DNA from: Caldilineaceae bacterium
Lineage (GTDB): Bacteria > Chloroflexota > Anaerolineae > Caldilineales > Caldilineaceae
DNA: 64,000 nucleotides
Assembly (NCBI GenBank): GCA_026645575.1
Contig: JAPKMW010000066.1
Span: 1 to 64,000, forward strand
Direction of reading: 5' to 3'
Shown piece after piece: positions 33,087 to 42,264 of this stretch; within the stretch, counting starts at the first letter, position 1; every line of letters begins with the position of its first letter. The position numbers were made by a program, and so were the translations under genes. A model generated the notes under the pieces. It did not search any database. It worked only from the letters and a program-made list of their open reading frames with translations, and had not been told where the DNA came from.

Positions 33087-33107
33087 CTGTTACAGACCCT
33101 GTAACAG
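33087..33107 (+). promoter_or_regulatory. CTGTTACAG/CTGTAACAG dyad upstream of a secreted protein gene
   Basis: Two 9-bp half sites are perfectly inverted around a three-base spacer, 170 bases before the ATG at 33279. The TGTAAC core also appears as a direct repeat at 9431-9450. The length and symmetry suit a dimeric repressor or activator. Confidence 0.45.
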
Positions 33108-33278
33108 TGGACAAACAGTGGAAAGAACCGAATGGTACACAATTGACTCTTGCTTGGTAACACGCCCTTCGTTACACTGTTTGTGCGTTCGGCGGCGGTC
33201 CGTAATCGGCGCCGAACACTAAATTAATGAATTCCACCGACCAACTAACAATTCTTTGCACCCGAAGGAGCTTACCCC

Positions 33279-35417
33279 ATGTCTACCCAATCCCTTCTCC
33301 CGTCCATTCAGTGGTCGCGCCGCCGTCCGTTCTTGCCATTCGTCCTGCTTGGTAGTGCTACCCTCTGTCTGTTGACCTTCTTCTGGTTGACAACCCGTCT
33401 CTATGCCAATCCGCAGCAGCCCGATGGCTTGGGCAGTCTGGCCGGCCAGGTGCGCGCCGAGAATGGGCAACCGATCGCCGGCATCCAAGTGACGCTTTTG
33501 GGGATTCCCCCCTTCGCCGGCAGCGACACCTGGTGGCATATCCGCATGACCACCACCGAAACCGACGGCAGCTACCGCTTTAACTCCCTTCCCCCTGGCG
33601 TCTACCGCGTCAGCGCCCAAGATCCAACCAAACGGTTCGGCCGGCGCTTCTACCCGGCCGCCGGCACTGTACAAGCAGGGCAGGATGTTGTGGTGGCCGG
33701 TACGGCTGTCACCGGAATCAATCTTGCCTTACAACCCGCCGGTCGCATTATTGTGACGCTAAAGACCACGGCCGAATATTCCCTGACCTATGCCAGCGTC
33801 GGGCTGCATCAACAGATTAGCACCTCAAGCGGGACACGGTGGGACACCCCCTACACGCCCGATTTTGTGTTGGGTAGTACGGTCTTTACCTTTACCGGCG
33901 TGGCCGCCGATACCTATCGCGTCTGCGCCTATGGCTATGGTCCCAGATTATCAGCTTCTGAGTGCTATGACAATGTTTATGACGTGGCGCAAGCAACCGA
34001 CCTCACCTTAAGCACTGGGGGGACGATCACCAATGTGGTGATTGTCTTTGGCGATGGCGCCAACTATGCCCAGATCAAAGGACGAGTGACGGCAGCGGCG
34101 GATGGGCAGCCGTTGGCCGGGATCAACGTCTTTGCTTATCGTTTACCGGATGATGGGGTGGTGCGGGTGGCGACGACCGATGGCTGGCGTGGGATCGCGT
34201 CCACCACCGCACCTGGTGCGCCGCTGCTGGCCGACAATGATTTTTATGGCTATCCCCAAGCGGTCACCGATGCCAATGGCGAGTATACCTTGGCAACCCT
34301 GACAACCGGCCAATATCAGCTCTATTTTTCCGATCCGGCGGGGAACTATGCCTTTGAATATTACAACGACCAACTGCGCCTCTATGATGGGCAAGTGATC
34401 GAGGTGGAGCCCCAAATGGTGATCACGGCGGTCAACAGTTCATTGGCGACCGCCGTGCGCATTAACGGCATGATCACTATGGACGGACAACCGGCGCCGG
34501 AGGCCAACGTGTTGGCCGAACGGCAGATCGGCGAATTCGCATGGGAACCAGTGATGCAGGTGCGCACCAACCCGAATACGGGCGCCTACACGCTGGGCGG
34601 GTTACCCGCCGGCGTCTACCGGGTCTCGGCCCAGGGCCAGGTTATTGATAATACGACCAACGATTATTCAATCTATTTCCCCTATGGCGTCTATGGCGGC
34701 GCAACCTTGTGGGAGGCAAAGGCGATTACCTTGACCAGCGGCGCTGTCGCCAGCAATATTGACATTACGCTGAACAGCCTACGCTATGATGGCGGTCTGA
34801 GCGGGCGTATCACCGCCGGTGGACAGCCGCTGGCCGACATCAAAGTGGCGCTCTACTCAGCTACGGGCGGCTGTTGCGCCTATGGCCTCCCGGCGCCCCG
34901 GCTCTACACCTTTACCGATGCCGCCGGACGCTACACCTTTACCGGGTTGGGCGGCGGCGCCTTTTTCCTGGGCGCCAGCGATCCGGCCGGGCTTTATGCA
35001 ACGACCTACTATGTCAACCAGATCAATCCCTTGCGATCCAGCAGGATCACTATTCCCAATGACCAGATGCTGACCGATTACAATCTCGATCTGCCACGGG
35101 CCGGCGCCATTCGTGGGCAGGTACGCCAGCGAAATAATAAAGCAGTGGCAGGTCTCTATCTTTCGCTCTACCGCATGGACCCTGCACCAGATTACGACAT
35201 CATTCCCACGGCAAGTTACACCGATGATGCCGGGCGCTATACGATCTCCGGTCTACATCCTGGATGGTACACGATCTGCTTTTCCAAGTACAATTATCAA
35301 TTTCGCACCGAATGCACGATACAGACCGTTCTCGTCACTGCCGGCGCCACAACCACCGATGTTGACTTGATGTGGGGGCCGGATCTGCCCTTCTACCTGC
35401 CGCTGATCCGCCAGTAG
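33279..35417 (+). CDS. Secreted protein of tandem carboxypeptidase-regulatory-like domains
   Basis: The 712-residue protein has a signal anchor (LPFVLLGSATLCLLTFFWL, residues 23-41). At least five beta-sandwich repeats of CarboxypepD_reg/SdrB type follow, each marked by a G-x-V-x-x-x-G-QPLAG-I-V start and a DGSYRFNSLPPGVYRVSAQD-like end. No catalytic motif is visible. It ends WGPDLPFYLPLIRQ, a tail shared in form with the protease at 24114. Such proteins are usually exported and may be adhesive or structural. GAAGGAG lies upstream of the ATG. A strong hairpin terminator follows. Confidence 0.8.
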   Translation: MSTQSLLPSIQWSRRRPFLPFVLLGSATLCLLTFFWLTTRLYANPQQPDGLGSLAGQVRAENGQPIAGIQVTLLGIPPFAGSDTWWHIRMTTTETDGSYRFNSLPPGVYRVSAQDPTKRFGRRFYPAAGTVQAGQDVVVAGTAVTGINLALQPAGRIIVTLKTTAEYSLTYASVGLHQQISTSSGTRWDTPYTPDFVLGSTVFTFTGVAADTYRVCAYGYGPRLSASECYDNVYDVAQATDLTLSTGGTITNVVIVFGDGANYAQIKGRVTAAADGQPLAGINVFAYRLPDDGVVRVATTDGWRGIASTTAPGAPLLADNDFYGYPQAVTDANGEYTLATLTTGQYQLYFSDPAGNYAFEYYNDQLRLYDGQVIEVEPQMVITAVNSSLATAVRINGMITMDGQPAPEANVLAERQIGEFAWEPVMQVRTNPNTGAYTLGGLPAGVYRVSAQGQVIDNTTNDYSIYFPYGVYGGATLWEAKAITLTSGAVASNIDITLNSLRYDGGLSGRITAGGQPLADIKVALYSATGGCCAYGLPAPRLYTFTDAAGRYTFTGLGGGAFFLGASDPAGLYATTYYVNQINPLRSSRITIPNDQMLTDYNLDLPRAGAIRGQVRQRNNKAVAGLYLSLYRMDPAPDYDIIPTASYTDDAGRYTISGLHPGWYTICFSKYNYQFRTECTIQTVLVTAGATTTDVDLMWGPDLPFYLPLIRQ

Positions 35418-35478
35418 TAAGGGGGGAGGCAGTTAGGGCGCCACAAATAGATTAGGGCTTATGCAAGACGGATTCGCC

Positions 35479-35519
35479 GCCCAGACCTTTAGGGTCTACG
35501 AGACCCTAAAGGTCTGGGC
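35479..35519 (+). terminator. 19-bp perfect hairpin with downstream T-run
   Basis: GCCCAGACCTTTAGGGTCT and its exact complement pair around a three-base loop, and a run of eight T follows at about 35530. It is 60 bases after the stop of the CarboxypepD_reg protein. The rest of the 335-base gap before 35753 holds A/T-rich sequence that probably contains the transporter operon promoter, but I cannot pick hexamers with confidence. Confidence 0.7.
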
Positions 35520-35752
35520 TTAGTCGTTACCTTTTTTTTGCACTTGACAACCATCCGAAAGTGCTATACGATCAACGCTATCTCTCTGTAATTTTGAAGA
35601 AATCCTGCGCCGAGATTGGTTTACGGTCTCTCTTACCCAAATGCGGATAAGGCAGACTGTATTGCCGGTGGAGGCGGTTGCTTCTATACAAGCGTCATCA
35701 CACATCGCATTTCATTGTTTCCAATTATCGTTTGCAAGAGGAGGAACCAGGT

Positions 35753-37237
35753 ATGCAGAAGTTGAGTCGCCGTTTATTTTTGCAGTCCGCCGGGTTGACC
35801 GTCACAGGGGTGGCCTTGGCCGCCTGTGCGCCAGCAGGGACCGCACCCCAAGCCGCACCCCAAGCCAGCGCCGGCAATGCACCCGTCGCTGGGGAAGCCG
35901 GGATGACCGGCAAGATCCAGATTTGGGTGCAAGCCTATACCCCCACCGAGAGCATGGAGAAAAGCCCCAACAACCCGATTCCCCACAACATGATCGAGGT
36001 ACTCGCCAAGGAGTACACGGAATCTCACCCCGGCACGGAAATTGAGATCATTCGCAAGCCGTCCAACGTCGCCGACCACGAGTGGATTGTCACCCAACAG
36101 GCCGGCGGCACTATTCCCAATATTGTCTGGTCGCACACCTTCTGGATTCAAGACGAGATCGACAAAGGCTGGTGGGTGGCGCTCGATCCCTACTTTGAGC
36201 AGCCCAACCCTTATGTCGAAGCAGGCCAACCGGGCAGCGAGCGCTGGCTCGACCAATTCTATGAAATTCCGACCGAAGCCAAGCGCCTCCAAGATGGCAA
36301 GCTCTATGTCGTGCCGATTGACCTGGTGACCACCTTCTTCTTCTACAACAAAGACCTCTTCAAAGCCGCCGGCGTTGAGCCGCCCACCACTTATGGCGAG
36401 TGGATCGAAGTGCAGAAGAAACTGCAAGAGAGCGGCGTCATTCCCAATGGGCGCATTGCCTGGTATAATTCACAGATCGGCGCCATGCTCTATGCGAAGA
36501 AAAGCGAGCAGATCAACAAGGATGGCGGCGTCGCCTCGTTGGAAGAGGTGGCCTGCGCCATTGAAACGGGTCTCTACCGGGCGACGGATCCCGAATATGC
36601 CGAATGGATGAACAAAGTCGTGGAACTGACCCAATACCTGGCGCCGGACTGGGCCGTGGAAGGGGCCGACTTTGCCCGTAAATTCCTCAACCAGGAGATT
36701 GCCGTTCTGGAAGATGGCAGTTGGCGCTTTGGCCTCCTGCGCGCCGACCCGCTGGTCTCCTTTGAATGGGGCAGCTTCTATGCGCCGACCATCACTGAAG
36801 CCGATTCGGCCTTTGCCACCGGCAAGACCGCGCCCCCCATCGGCGGCGCGACCGCGGCACAGTGGGCGGTCTCCAGCCGCACCGAGAAGGATGGCGTCCT
36901 GCCGTTGGCGATCGATTTCCTGCGCTTTGTCACTGCGCCAGCCAATGCCAGCCGCATGATTCAAGAATTGGGCCAATTCCTGCCCAACATCAAAGGCGTC
37001 GAAGTCAACGCTGACCTGGCCGAGCCACTACGAGCCATCACCGAAGGCTTGGGCGAAGCCGGCATGGTCACCTACCCGGACAAGATCGGCACCGAACAGC
37101 GCGAGAAGATCACCCCAATCTGGGTTGACCTCCAATTGGGTGAAGTCACCGCCGAGGAAGCCGCCGGGAAGATCGACGCTCTCATGGTCGAATATGCCCA
37201 GGGCATTATTGCGGATAATGGCTGGCAGTGTCAGTAG
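35753..37237 (+). CDS. Sugar ABC transporter substrate-binding lipoprotein
   Basis: The 494-residue protein begins with a twin-arginine leader (SRRLFLQSAG) and a lipobox LAAC with Cys25 followed by an Ala/Pro linker. It is therefore exported folded and lipid-anchored. The body matches extracellular solute-binding family 1 (IQIWVQAY start, VVPIDLVTTFFFYNKDLFKA, and NQEIAVLEDGSWRFG). AGAGGAGG at 35737-35744 fixes the ATG. Two MalFG-type permeases follow. The sugar is not identifiable, but downstream isomerase and dehydrogenase genes suggest a polyol, inositol-like compound or uncommon hexose. Confidence 0.85.
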   Translation: MQKLSRRLFLQSAGLTVTGVALAACAPAGTAPQAAPQASAGNAPVAGEAGMTGKIQIWVQAYTPTESMEKSPNNPIPHNMIEVLAKEYTESHPGTEIEIIRKPSNVADHEWIVTQQAGGTIPNIVWSHTFWIQDEIDKGWWVALDPYFEQPNPYVEAGQPGSERWLDQFYEIPTEAKRLQDGKLYVVPIDLVTTFFFYNKDLFKAAGVEPPTTYGEWIEVQKKLQESGVIPNGRIAWYNSQIGAMLYAKKSEQINKDGGVASLEEVACAIETGLYRATDPEYAEWMNKVVELTQYLAPDWAVEGADFARKFLNQEIAVLEDGSWRFGLLRADPLVSFEWGSFYAPTITEADSAFATGKTAPPIGGATAAQWAVSSRTEKDGVLPLAIDFLRFVTAPANASRMIQELGQFLPNIKGVEVNADLAEPLRAITEGLGEAGMVTYPDKIGTEQREKITPIWVDLQLGEVTAEEAAGKIDALMVEYAQGIIADNGWQCQ

Positions 37238-37239
37238 GT

Positions 37240-37343
37240 AGTCCAGAGCCAGGTAGTCCGTAGTCCAGAGTCCAGAGTCAGGTAGTCCAGAGTTAGAAGG
37301 CAGACGTTGGATTACGGACTGCAGACTCTGGACTACGGACTTT
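37240..37343. repeat. Heptad inverted repeat, locus B
   Basis: AGTCC recurs at 37240, 37255, 37262 and 37269 with degenerate units between and after. Five clean GGACTNN-type units occupy 37309-37343. The pair fills the gap between the binding-protein gene and the first permease gene of one operon. This is where a stem that protects the upstream mRNA would raise binding-protein output. Confidence 0.7.
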
Positions 37344-37364
37344 TAGACCCAAAAGGATGCAGGA

Positions 37365-38327
37365 ATGACAACCCAAGAAGTGCAGAGGGCGCCCTTTGGC
37401 GCACAGGGGACGCAGCCGACGATGCGGGAGCGCAAACAGGAAGCGCTATCAGCCCGCATCTATCGCTACCGCTACGCCTATTTGATGTTGATCCCCACCT
37501 TTACCTTGCTCATAACCTTTAATTACTACCCGGCCTTTATGGGGTTGTATCGCTCCTTTTTTGAGTGGGATGTAGGGTTGCCGCCCAAGTTTATCGGGCT
37601 GGGCAATTTTATCGAACTCTTTACCAAAGATGAAGTGTTCCTGAAGTCACTAAACAATGTGGGCATCCTCACCCTCTGGCGGGTGGTCAGCGGTGTGACG
37701 ATTCCCTTCCTGGTTGCCGAGATGATCTTTAACCTGCGCAATCAGGTTTCGCAATACACCTATCGCGTGCTGATGATTCTGCCGACGGTGGTGCCGGGGA
37801 TTGTAAACCTGTTGCTTTGGCAATTTATCTATGACGGCACGCATGGTTTACTTAATGCGCTGTTGGCTGGGGTCGGGTTGGAGCATCTCCAACAGCCCTG
37901 GTTGGGCAGCCCCAAGACGGCGCTCTACGCCGTCACCTTTATGGGTTTTCCGTGGGTCTCTGGGGTGACAGTGTTGATCTACCTGGCCGGGCTGCAGGGC
38001 ATCTCGCGCGATGTGATCGACAGCACCCAGGTGGATGGCTGCACGGGGTTGCGTCGGGTCTGGGCGATTGACCTGCCGTTGATTATAGGGCAGATCAAGT
38101 TGATCACCGTCCTCTCAGTCATTGGCGGCTTGCAGGGTTGGGTCGGCATCTTTGTGATGACCAACGGCGGGCCAGGGACAGCCAGCATGGTGCCGGGGCT
38201 GTGGATGTATAACAATGCCTTTCTCTGGAACAAGATGGGCTATGCCTCGTCGATTGGCATGTTCCTCTTCCTCCTGATCTTTGGGCTGACGCTGTTTAAT
38301 ATGAAGTTTGTCAAGAGCGAGATTTAA
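37365..38327 (+). CDS. ABC sugar permease, MalF/UgpA type
   Basis: The 320-residue integral membrane protein has six predicted segments, the first being YLMLIPTFTLLITFNYYPAF. The cytoplasmic EAA loop is VDGCTGLRRVWAIDLPL, which docks on the transport ATPase. It pairs with the next gene, two bases downstream. AAAGGA lies before the ATG. No ATPase gene is in the operon. Confidence 0.9.
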   Translation: MTTQEVQRAPFGAQGTQPTMRERKQEALSARIYRYRYAYLMLIPTFTLLITFNYYPAFMGLYRSFFEWDVGLPPKFIGLGNFIELFTKDEVFLKSLNNVGILTLWRVVSGVTIPFLVAEMIFNLRNQVSQYTYRVLMILPTVVPGIVNLLLWQFIYDGTHGLLNALLAGVGLEHLQQPWLGSPKTALYAVTFMGFPWVSGVTVLIYLAGLQGISRDVIDSTQVDGCTGLRRVWAIDLPLIIGQIKLITVLSVIGGLQGWVGIFVMTNGGPGTASMVPGLWMYNNAFLWNKMGYASSIGMFLFLLIFGLTLFNMKFVKSEI

Positions 38328-38329
38328 TT

Positions 38330-39217
38330 ATGGCCTACGCACAATCTGTCCAACCAACTGTAACCCTCAACCGCCAGGGCTTGGGCTACAACCTGCGCCG
38401 CCTCTGGCGCACCGGCGACTGGTTCCGCTATCTCTTTCTCTCGACGGTCGCCTTTCTGATGTTTTTGCCCTTTATCATCACAGTGATCATCTCGTTTAAG
38501 AGCTTGCCCCAATTTAACCATGCCGCCTTTACCGTCACCTTTCCGCTCCACCCGGAGAATTACAGCGAAGCATGGCGGGTCGTCTCTAAGTATATTCTCA
38601 ACAGCCTCATTGTCAGCGGCTCGTCGGTGGTCGTGATGGTGGCGCTGGCGGCGTTGGCGGCGTGGGCCTTTGCCCGCTACCCCTTTCCCGGTCGCGAGTT
38701 CTTTTTCTATCTGGTGATTGCCCTGCTGATGATTCCGGGGGAGTTGACGCTGATCCCGGCTTTTCTGTTGGTGAAGACCCTGGGGCTGCTCAATACCCAT
38801 TTTGTGCTGATTCTGCCTTATATTGCCGGCGGTCAGGTCTTTGCCATCTTTATCATGCGCTCCTTCTTCCAGAGTATGCCGGAGGAGATGTTTGAGGCGG
38901 CGCGCATGGATGGCGCCAATGAGATGCAAACCTTTCTGCGCATTGGCCTCCCCCTCTCGCAATCGATCCTGGGCGTGGTGGCGGTGATGCACATTCTTAG
39001 CACCTGGAATGATTTGATCTGGCCGATTGTCACCCTCTCCAACCAGAATCTGATGACCTTGACGATTGGGTTGTACGCCTTTCGCACAGCGTGGTATAGC
39101 ATCTGGGGGCCGTTGATGGCGGGCTATGTGCTGGCGTCGATTCCGTTGATCATTCTCTTTGCTTTTACCAGTCGGCTCTTTGTGGAAGGGCTGAGTTCGG
39201 GTGCGATTAAGATGTGA
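38330..39217 (+). CDS. ABC sugar permease, MalG/UgpE type
   Basis: The 295-residue partner permease has six segments, an ARYPFPGREFFFYLVIALLM stretch and the EAA loop AARMDGANEMQTFLRIGLPL. Its start is two bases past the stop of the first permease, so translation is coupled. It forms the channel with that protein. A cruciform-like repeat follows the stop. Confidence 0.9.
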   Translation: MAYAQSVQPTVTLNRQGLGYNLRRLWRTGDWFRYLFLSTVAFLMFLPFIITVIISFKSLPQFNHAAFTVTFPLHPENYSEAWRVVSKYILNSLIVSGSSVVVMVALAALAAWAFARYPFPGREFFFYLVIALLMIPGELTLIPAFLLVKTLGLLNTHFVLILPYIAGGQVFAIFIMRSFFQSMPEEMFEAARMDGANEMQTFLRIGLPLSQSILGVVAVMHILSTWNDLIWPIVTLSNQNLMTLTIGLYAFRTAWYSIWGPLMAGYVLASIPLIILFAFTSRLFVEGLSSGAIKM

Positions 39218-39224
39218 GCCAAAG

Positions 39225-39338
39225 CGCCTTGAACTAAAGTTCAGGCTAACAGCCAAAGTCGGCTAAAGCCGACTAGTCAACCCATGTCAGTCAGCTTAAA
39301 CTGACTTGAGCTATCAGCCTGAACTTTAGTTCAAGGCG
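39225..39338. repeat. Nested palindromic element (multi-arm cruciform)
   Basis: A perfect 23-bp outer stem (39225-39247 with 39316-39338, beginning CGCCTTGAACTAAAGTTC) encloses two hairpins. AGTCGGCT/AGCCGACT lies at 39257-39274, and AGTCAG/CTGACT around TTAA at 39289-39306. The whole 114-base unit could fold as a three-way junction. It fills the gap between the permease and FtsX-type genes. Confidence 0.75.
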
Positions 39339-39372
39339 ACAGACACCTGAATCAGTTATGATGGCCTAGTCC

Positions 39373-42264
39373 ATGTCTCTACTGTCCCGTTATTTTGGTC
39401 TATGGCGTTTTGCGCTCAAACGGCTGTACAGTGAACCGGCGCTCACCCTGGCGCTGCTCTGTGGCTGGGTGATGGTGGTGGCCTTGACAGCGGCCCTGCC
39501 CATGTACACCGATGCCGTCAACCGGAGTCAACTGCAACAAGAGTTGGAGGGGACCGAGTTGCGTAACCGGCCCGCCTTCACCTTTTTCTACCATTACACC
39601 AGCGGCTCAACCGGCGGCACAGATTGGGAACATTACCAGGCCGCCCACGACTACATGACCAGCTTCATTGCTGATGAGTTGGGCTTGCCGGTGCAGGGTG
39701 GGCTGCACTATGTCAAAAGTGACATTCTTCAGGTCTTCCCCAGCGTCGGCGGTTCGTATAACATTGGCCGCGACCAACCGCTCTTGCGCGGTTATCTGGG
39801 CTTTGTCGAAGGGATCGAAAATCATATCACCCTGGTTGATGGGCAGATACCGCCGCCAACAACCGTAGCCGGCGGGCCAATCGAGGTGTTGATCCACCAG
39901 GAGCTGGCGACGGAAACCGGGCTGCAAGTGGGCGAGGAATTGATGCTCTTTGACCCCAGTGCGCGCCTCCCCGGCGGCGGGCGCAAACGGCTGGAAATTC
40001 CGGTGCGCATTGCCGGTATCTGGACGCCCGACCGCACGGATCGCGATTTCTGGTCCATGTCACCGTCGGCTTTTGCCAATGTTTTTCTGCTGCCGGCGAC
40101 GGTCTATGTCGGCACGATCACGCCGCTGGTGCCCCATGCCTACTCCGATATTGGCTGGTACAAGGTCTTTAATGGCGATAGTGTCCGTTCGGAGCGGGTC
40201 GGCGGTTTTCTCGCCCGCGTCAACGAAGTGAATGTACGGGTACAACAGCGGTTGCCCAATACTTACCTAGAATTTTCACCACTGGCGGCGCTCACTCGCT
40301 ATCAACGGGCGGCCTCGGCCCAGGCGGTCTTGCTGCTGCTCTTTGGCATTCCCATTTTGGGCTTGATCCTCTACTTTATTGTGCTGATCGCCGATAGTGC
40401 GATCAAACGGCAGCAGACCGAAATCTCGATCCTCAAAAGCCGGGGGGCGAGCAGCAAGCAACTGCTGGTGGTCTACGCGCTACAAGGCTTGACCTTGGGG
40501 CTGGTTGCGCTGCTGATCGGGCCGTGGCTGGGCCGGGTGGTGGCGACGGCGATTGGCAGCACCTATCATTTTCTGGCCTTTCAGAGTGGCCCGCCGCTGC
40601 AAGTTGCCGTGACGCAGCGCAGCCTCTATTACGGCTTGGGCGCGCTGCTGCTAGCGCTGCTGGCAACGTTGCAACCGGCGGTAGAAGCGGCCCGCTTGAC
40701 CATTGTCGCCGCCAAGCAGGAGAGCGGACGCACTCAGCGCCGCCCCTTCTGGCAACGCGCCTATCTCGATCTGCTGCTGCTTCTTGTGGCCGGTTATGGT
40801 TTTTACCTGCTCAAAACCCAGGGACGCATTGCCTTTCTTCAGGGCAGCGCACCGGCGGATCCGCTGGAAAACCCGCTGCTCTTTCTAGCGCCGACGCTCT
40901 TTATCCTTGCTGCGGCGCTCTGTTGTGTGCGCCTCTTTCCGCTGGCGGCTCGTTTTCTGGGCTGGTTGTGGGCGCGGCTGGGTGGGGTCGCCTTCCTGCT
41001 GGCGCTTTATAACCTGGGGCGCTCCAATCAAAGCTATGCGAGTTTACTGCTCCTGCTGATTTTGACTACCGGCTTAGGCACCTTCACTGCGTCGATGGCG
41101 CGCACGTTGGATGAGAATTTGGTGGCGCGCGCCTTTTACCAGATCGGCGCCGATCTGGCCTTAACCGAGGGCGTAGGGGTCGTCCAACAGGAGAATGTCA
41201 GCGGGAAAACCACAGCAACCAACAGTAACGCCAGTAGCAATGCCGAACCGCCGGCAGTCTGGATCAACATGCCGGTCGAAGATCACCGGCGGGCAGCGGG
41301 AGTGAAAGCGGCTACCCGCATCGGGCAATTTGAAGTCTCCAGCAGCATCAACAACCAGGTGCTGGAAGGCGTCCTCTATGGCATCGACCGTGCCGACTTT
41401 CCGGCGGTGGCTTATTTCCGCCCGGATTTTTCTAATTCGTCGTTAGGGGCGTTGATGAATGCGTTGGCGGTTGAATTTAGCGGCGTGATTGTCAGTCGCG
41501 CCTTTCTGGAGCAGACCCAGTTAGCAGTGGGCGACGCCGTGGTCTTGCGCGGGTTGATCGCCACGAGCAATCAAGGCGTCACCTTTCAAATCGTTGGCGC
41601 AACCGATCTCTTTCCCACAGCCTACCCGCAAAACGGCGCCTTTTTTATCGCCAACCTCGATTATATCTTTGAAGCGTTGGGGCAGGAATTACCCTACACC
41701 GTCTGGCTGGCGACCGAAGAGGGGGTCGATGTTGAAGAATTGACGGCGCAGTTGAACGAGATTGGCTATCGCGTACTTGGGGTACAGGATGCACGGGCGC
41801 TGATCAACAAAGCGCAGCGCAAGCCAGAGCGCATTGGTCTCTTTGGCTTTCTCTCGGTCGGCTTTGTGGCGACGACGGGGCTGAGCATGTTGGCGCTGAT
41901 CATCTATGCGGTTCTCTCCTTTCGCCAGCGCTTTGTGCAGTTGGGCATCTTGCGCGCCATTGGTCTCTCGTCGCGGCAACTGGCGCTTTCCCTGGGCAGC
42001 GAGCAGATCCTGATCACCGCCACGGGCATTGCCATCGGCAGCTACCTGGGTCTCTTGAGCAGCTATCTCTTTATTCCCTTTCTCCAGATCGGCTATACGC
42101 CGGCGGATCTCTTCCCACCCTTTGTGGTTCGCATTGCCTGGAATGATGTCAGCATTATCGTCACCGTGTTGGTTGCTATGTTGTTGATCGCCACCGTCAG
42201 TGTGATCTGGTTGCTGCTGCGGATGAAGATGTTCCAGGCGGTCAAGTTAGGAGAAGCGTTATGA
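39373..42264 (+). CDS. FtsX/MacB-type ABC permease, large
   Basis: The 963-residue protein has an N-terminal membrane helix (ALLCGWVMVVALTAAL), a large extracytoplasmic domain, a first FtsX block near residues 310-430 (VLLLLFGIPILGLILYFIVL), a middle segment, and a second FtsX block at the C-terminus. This matches lipoprotein-release or peptide-export permeases. The ATPase partner is not adjacent. The ATGA overlap with the next gene couples it to the sugar isomerase, which is odd for an exporter. No Shine-Dalgarno is seen. Confidence 0.8.
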   Translation: MSLLSRYFGLWRFALKRLYSEPALTLALLCGWVMVVALTAALPMYTDAVNRSQLQQELEGTELRNRPAFTFFYHYTSGSTGGTDWEHYQAAHDYMTSFIADELGLPVQGGLHYVKSDILQVFPSVGGSYNIGRDQPLLRGYLGFVEGIENHITLVDGQIPPPTTVAGGPIEVLIHQELATETGLQVGEELMLFDPSARLPGGGRKRLEIPVRIAGIWTPDRTDRDFWSMSPSAFANVFLLPATVYVGTITPLVPHAYSDIGWYKVFNGDSVRSERVGGFLARVNEVNVRVQQRLPNTYLEFSPLAALTRYQRAASAQAVLLLLFGIPILGLILYFIVLIADSAIKRQQTEISILKSRGASSKQLLVVYALQGLTLGLVALLIGPWLGRVVATAIGSTYHFLAFQSGPPLQVAVTQRSLYYGLGALLLALLATLQPAVEAARLTIVAAKQESGRTQRRPFWQRAYLDLLLLLVAGYGFYLLKTQGRIAFLQGSAPADPLENPLLFLAPTLFILAAALCCVRLFPLAARFLGWLWARLGGVAFLLALYNLGRSNQSYASLLLLLILTTGLGTFTASMARTLDENLVARAFYQIGADLALTEGVGVVQQENVSGKTTATNSNASSNAEPPAVWINMPVEDHRRAAGVKAATRIGQFEVSSSINNQVLEGVLYGIDRADFPAVAYFRPDFSNSSLGALMNALAVEFSGVIVSRAFLEQTQLAVGDAVVLRGLIATSNQGVTFQIVGATDLFPTAYPQNGAFFIANLDYIFEALGQELPYTVWLATEEGVDVEELTAQLNEIGYRVLGVQDARALINKAQRKPERIGLFGFLSVGFVATTGLSMLALIIYAVLSFRQRFVQLGILRAIGLSSRQLALSLGSEQILITATGIAIGSYLGLLSSYLFIPFLQIGYTPADLFPPFVVRIAWNDVSIIVTVLVAMLLIATVSVIWLLLRMKMFQAVKLGEAL

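Noticed and set aside
38324..39256. Open frame of 310 codons antisense to the second permease
   Set aside because: It is a basic, Gln/His/Arg-rich shadow of a standard permease gene.
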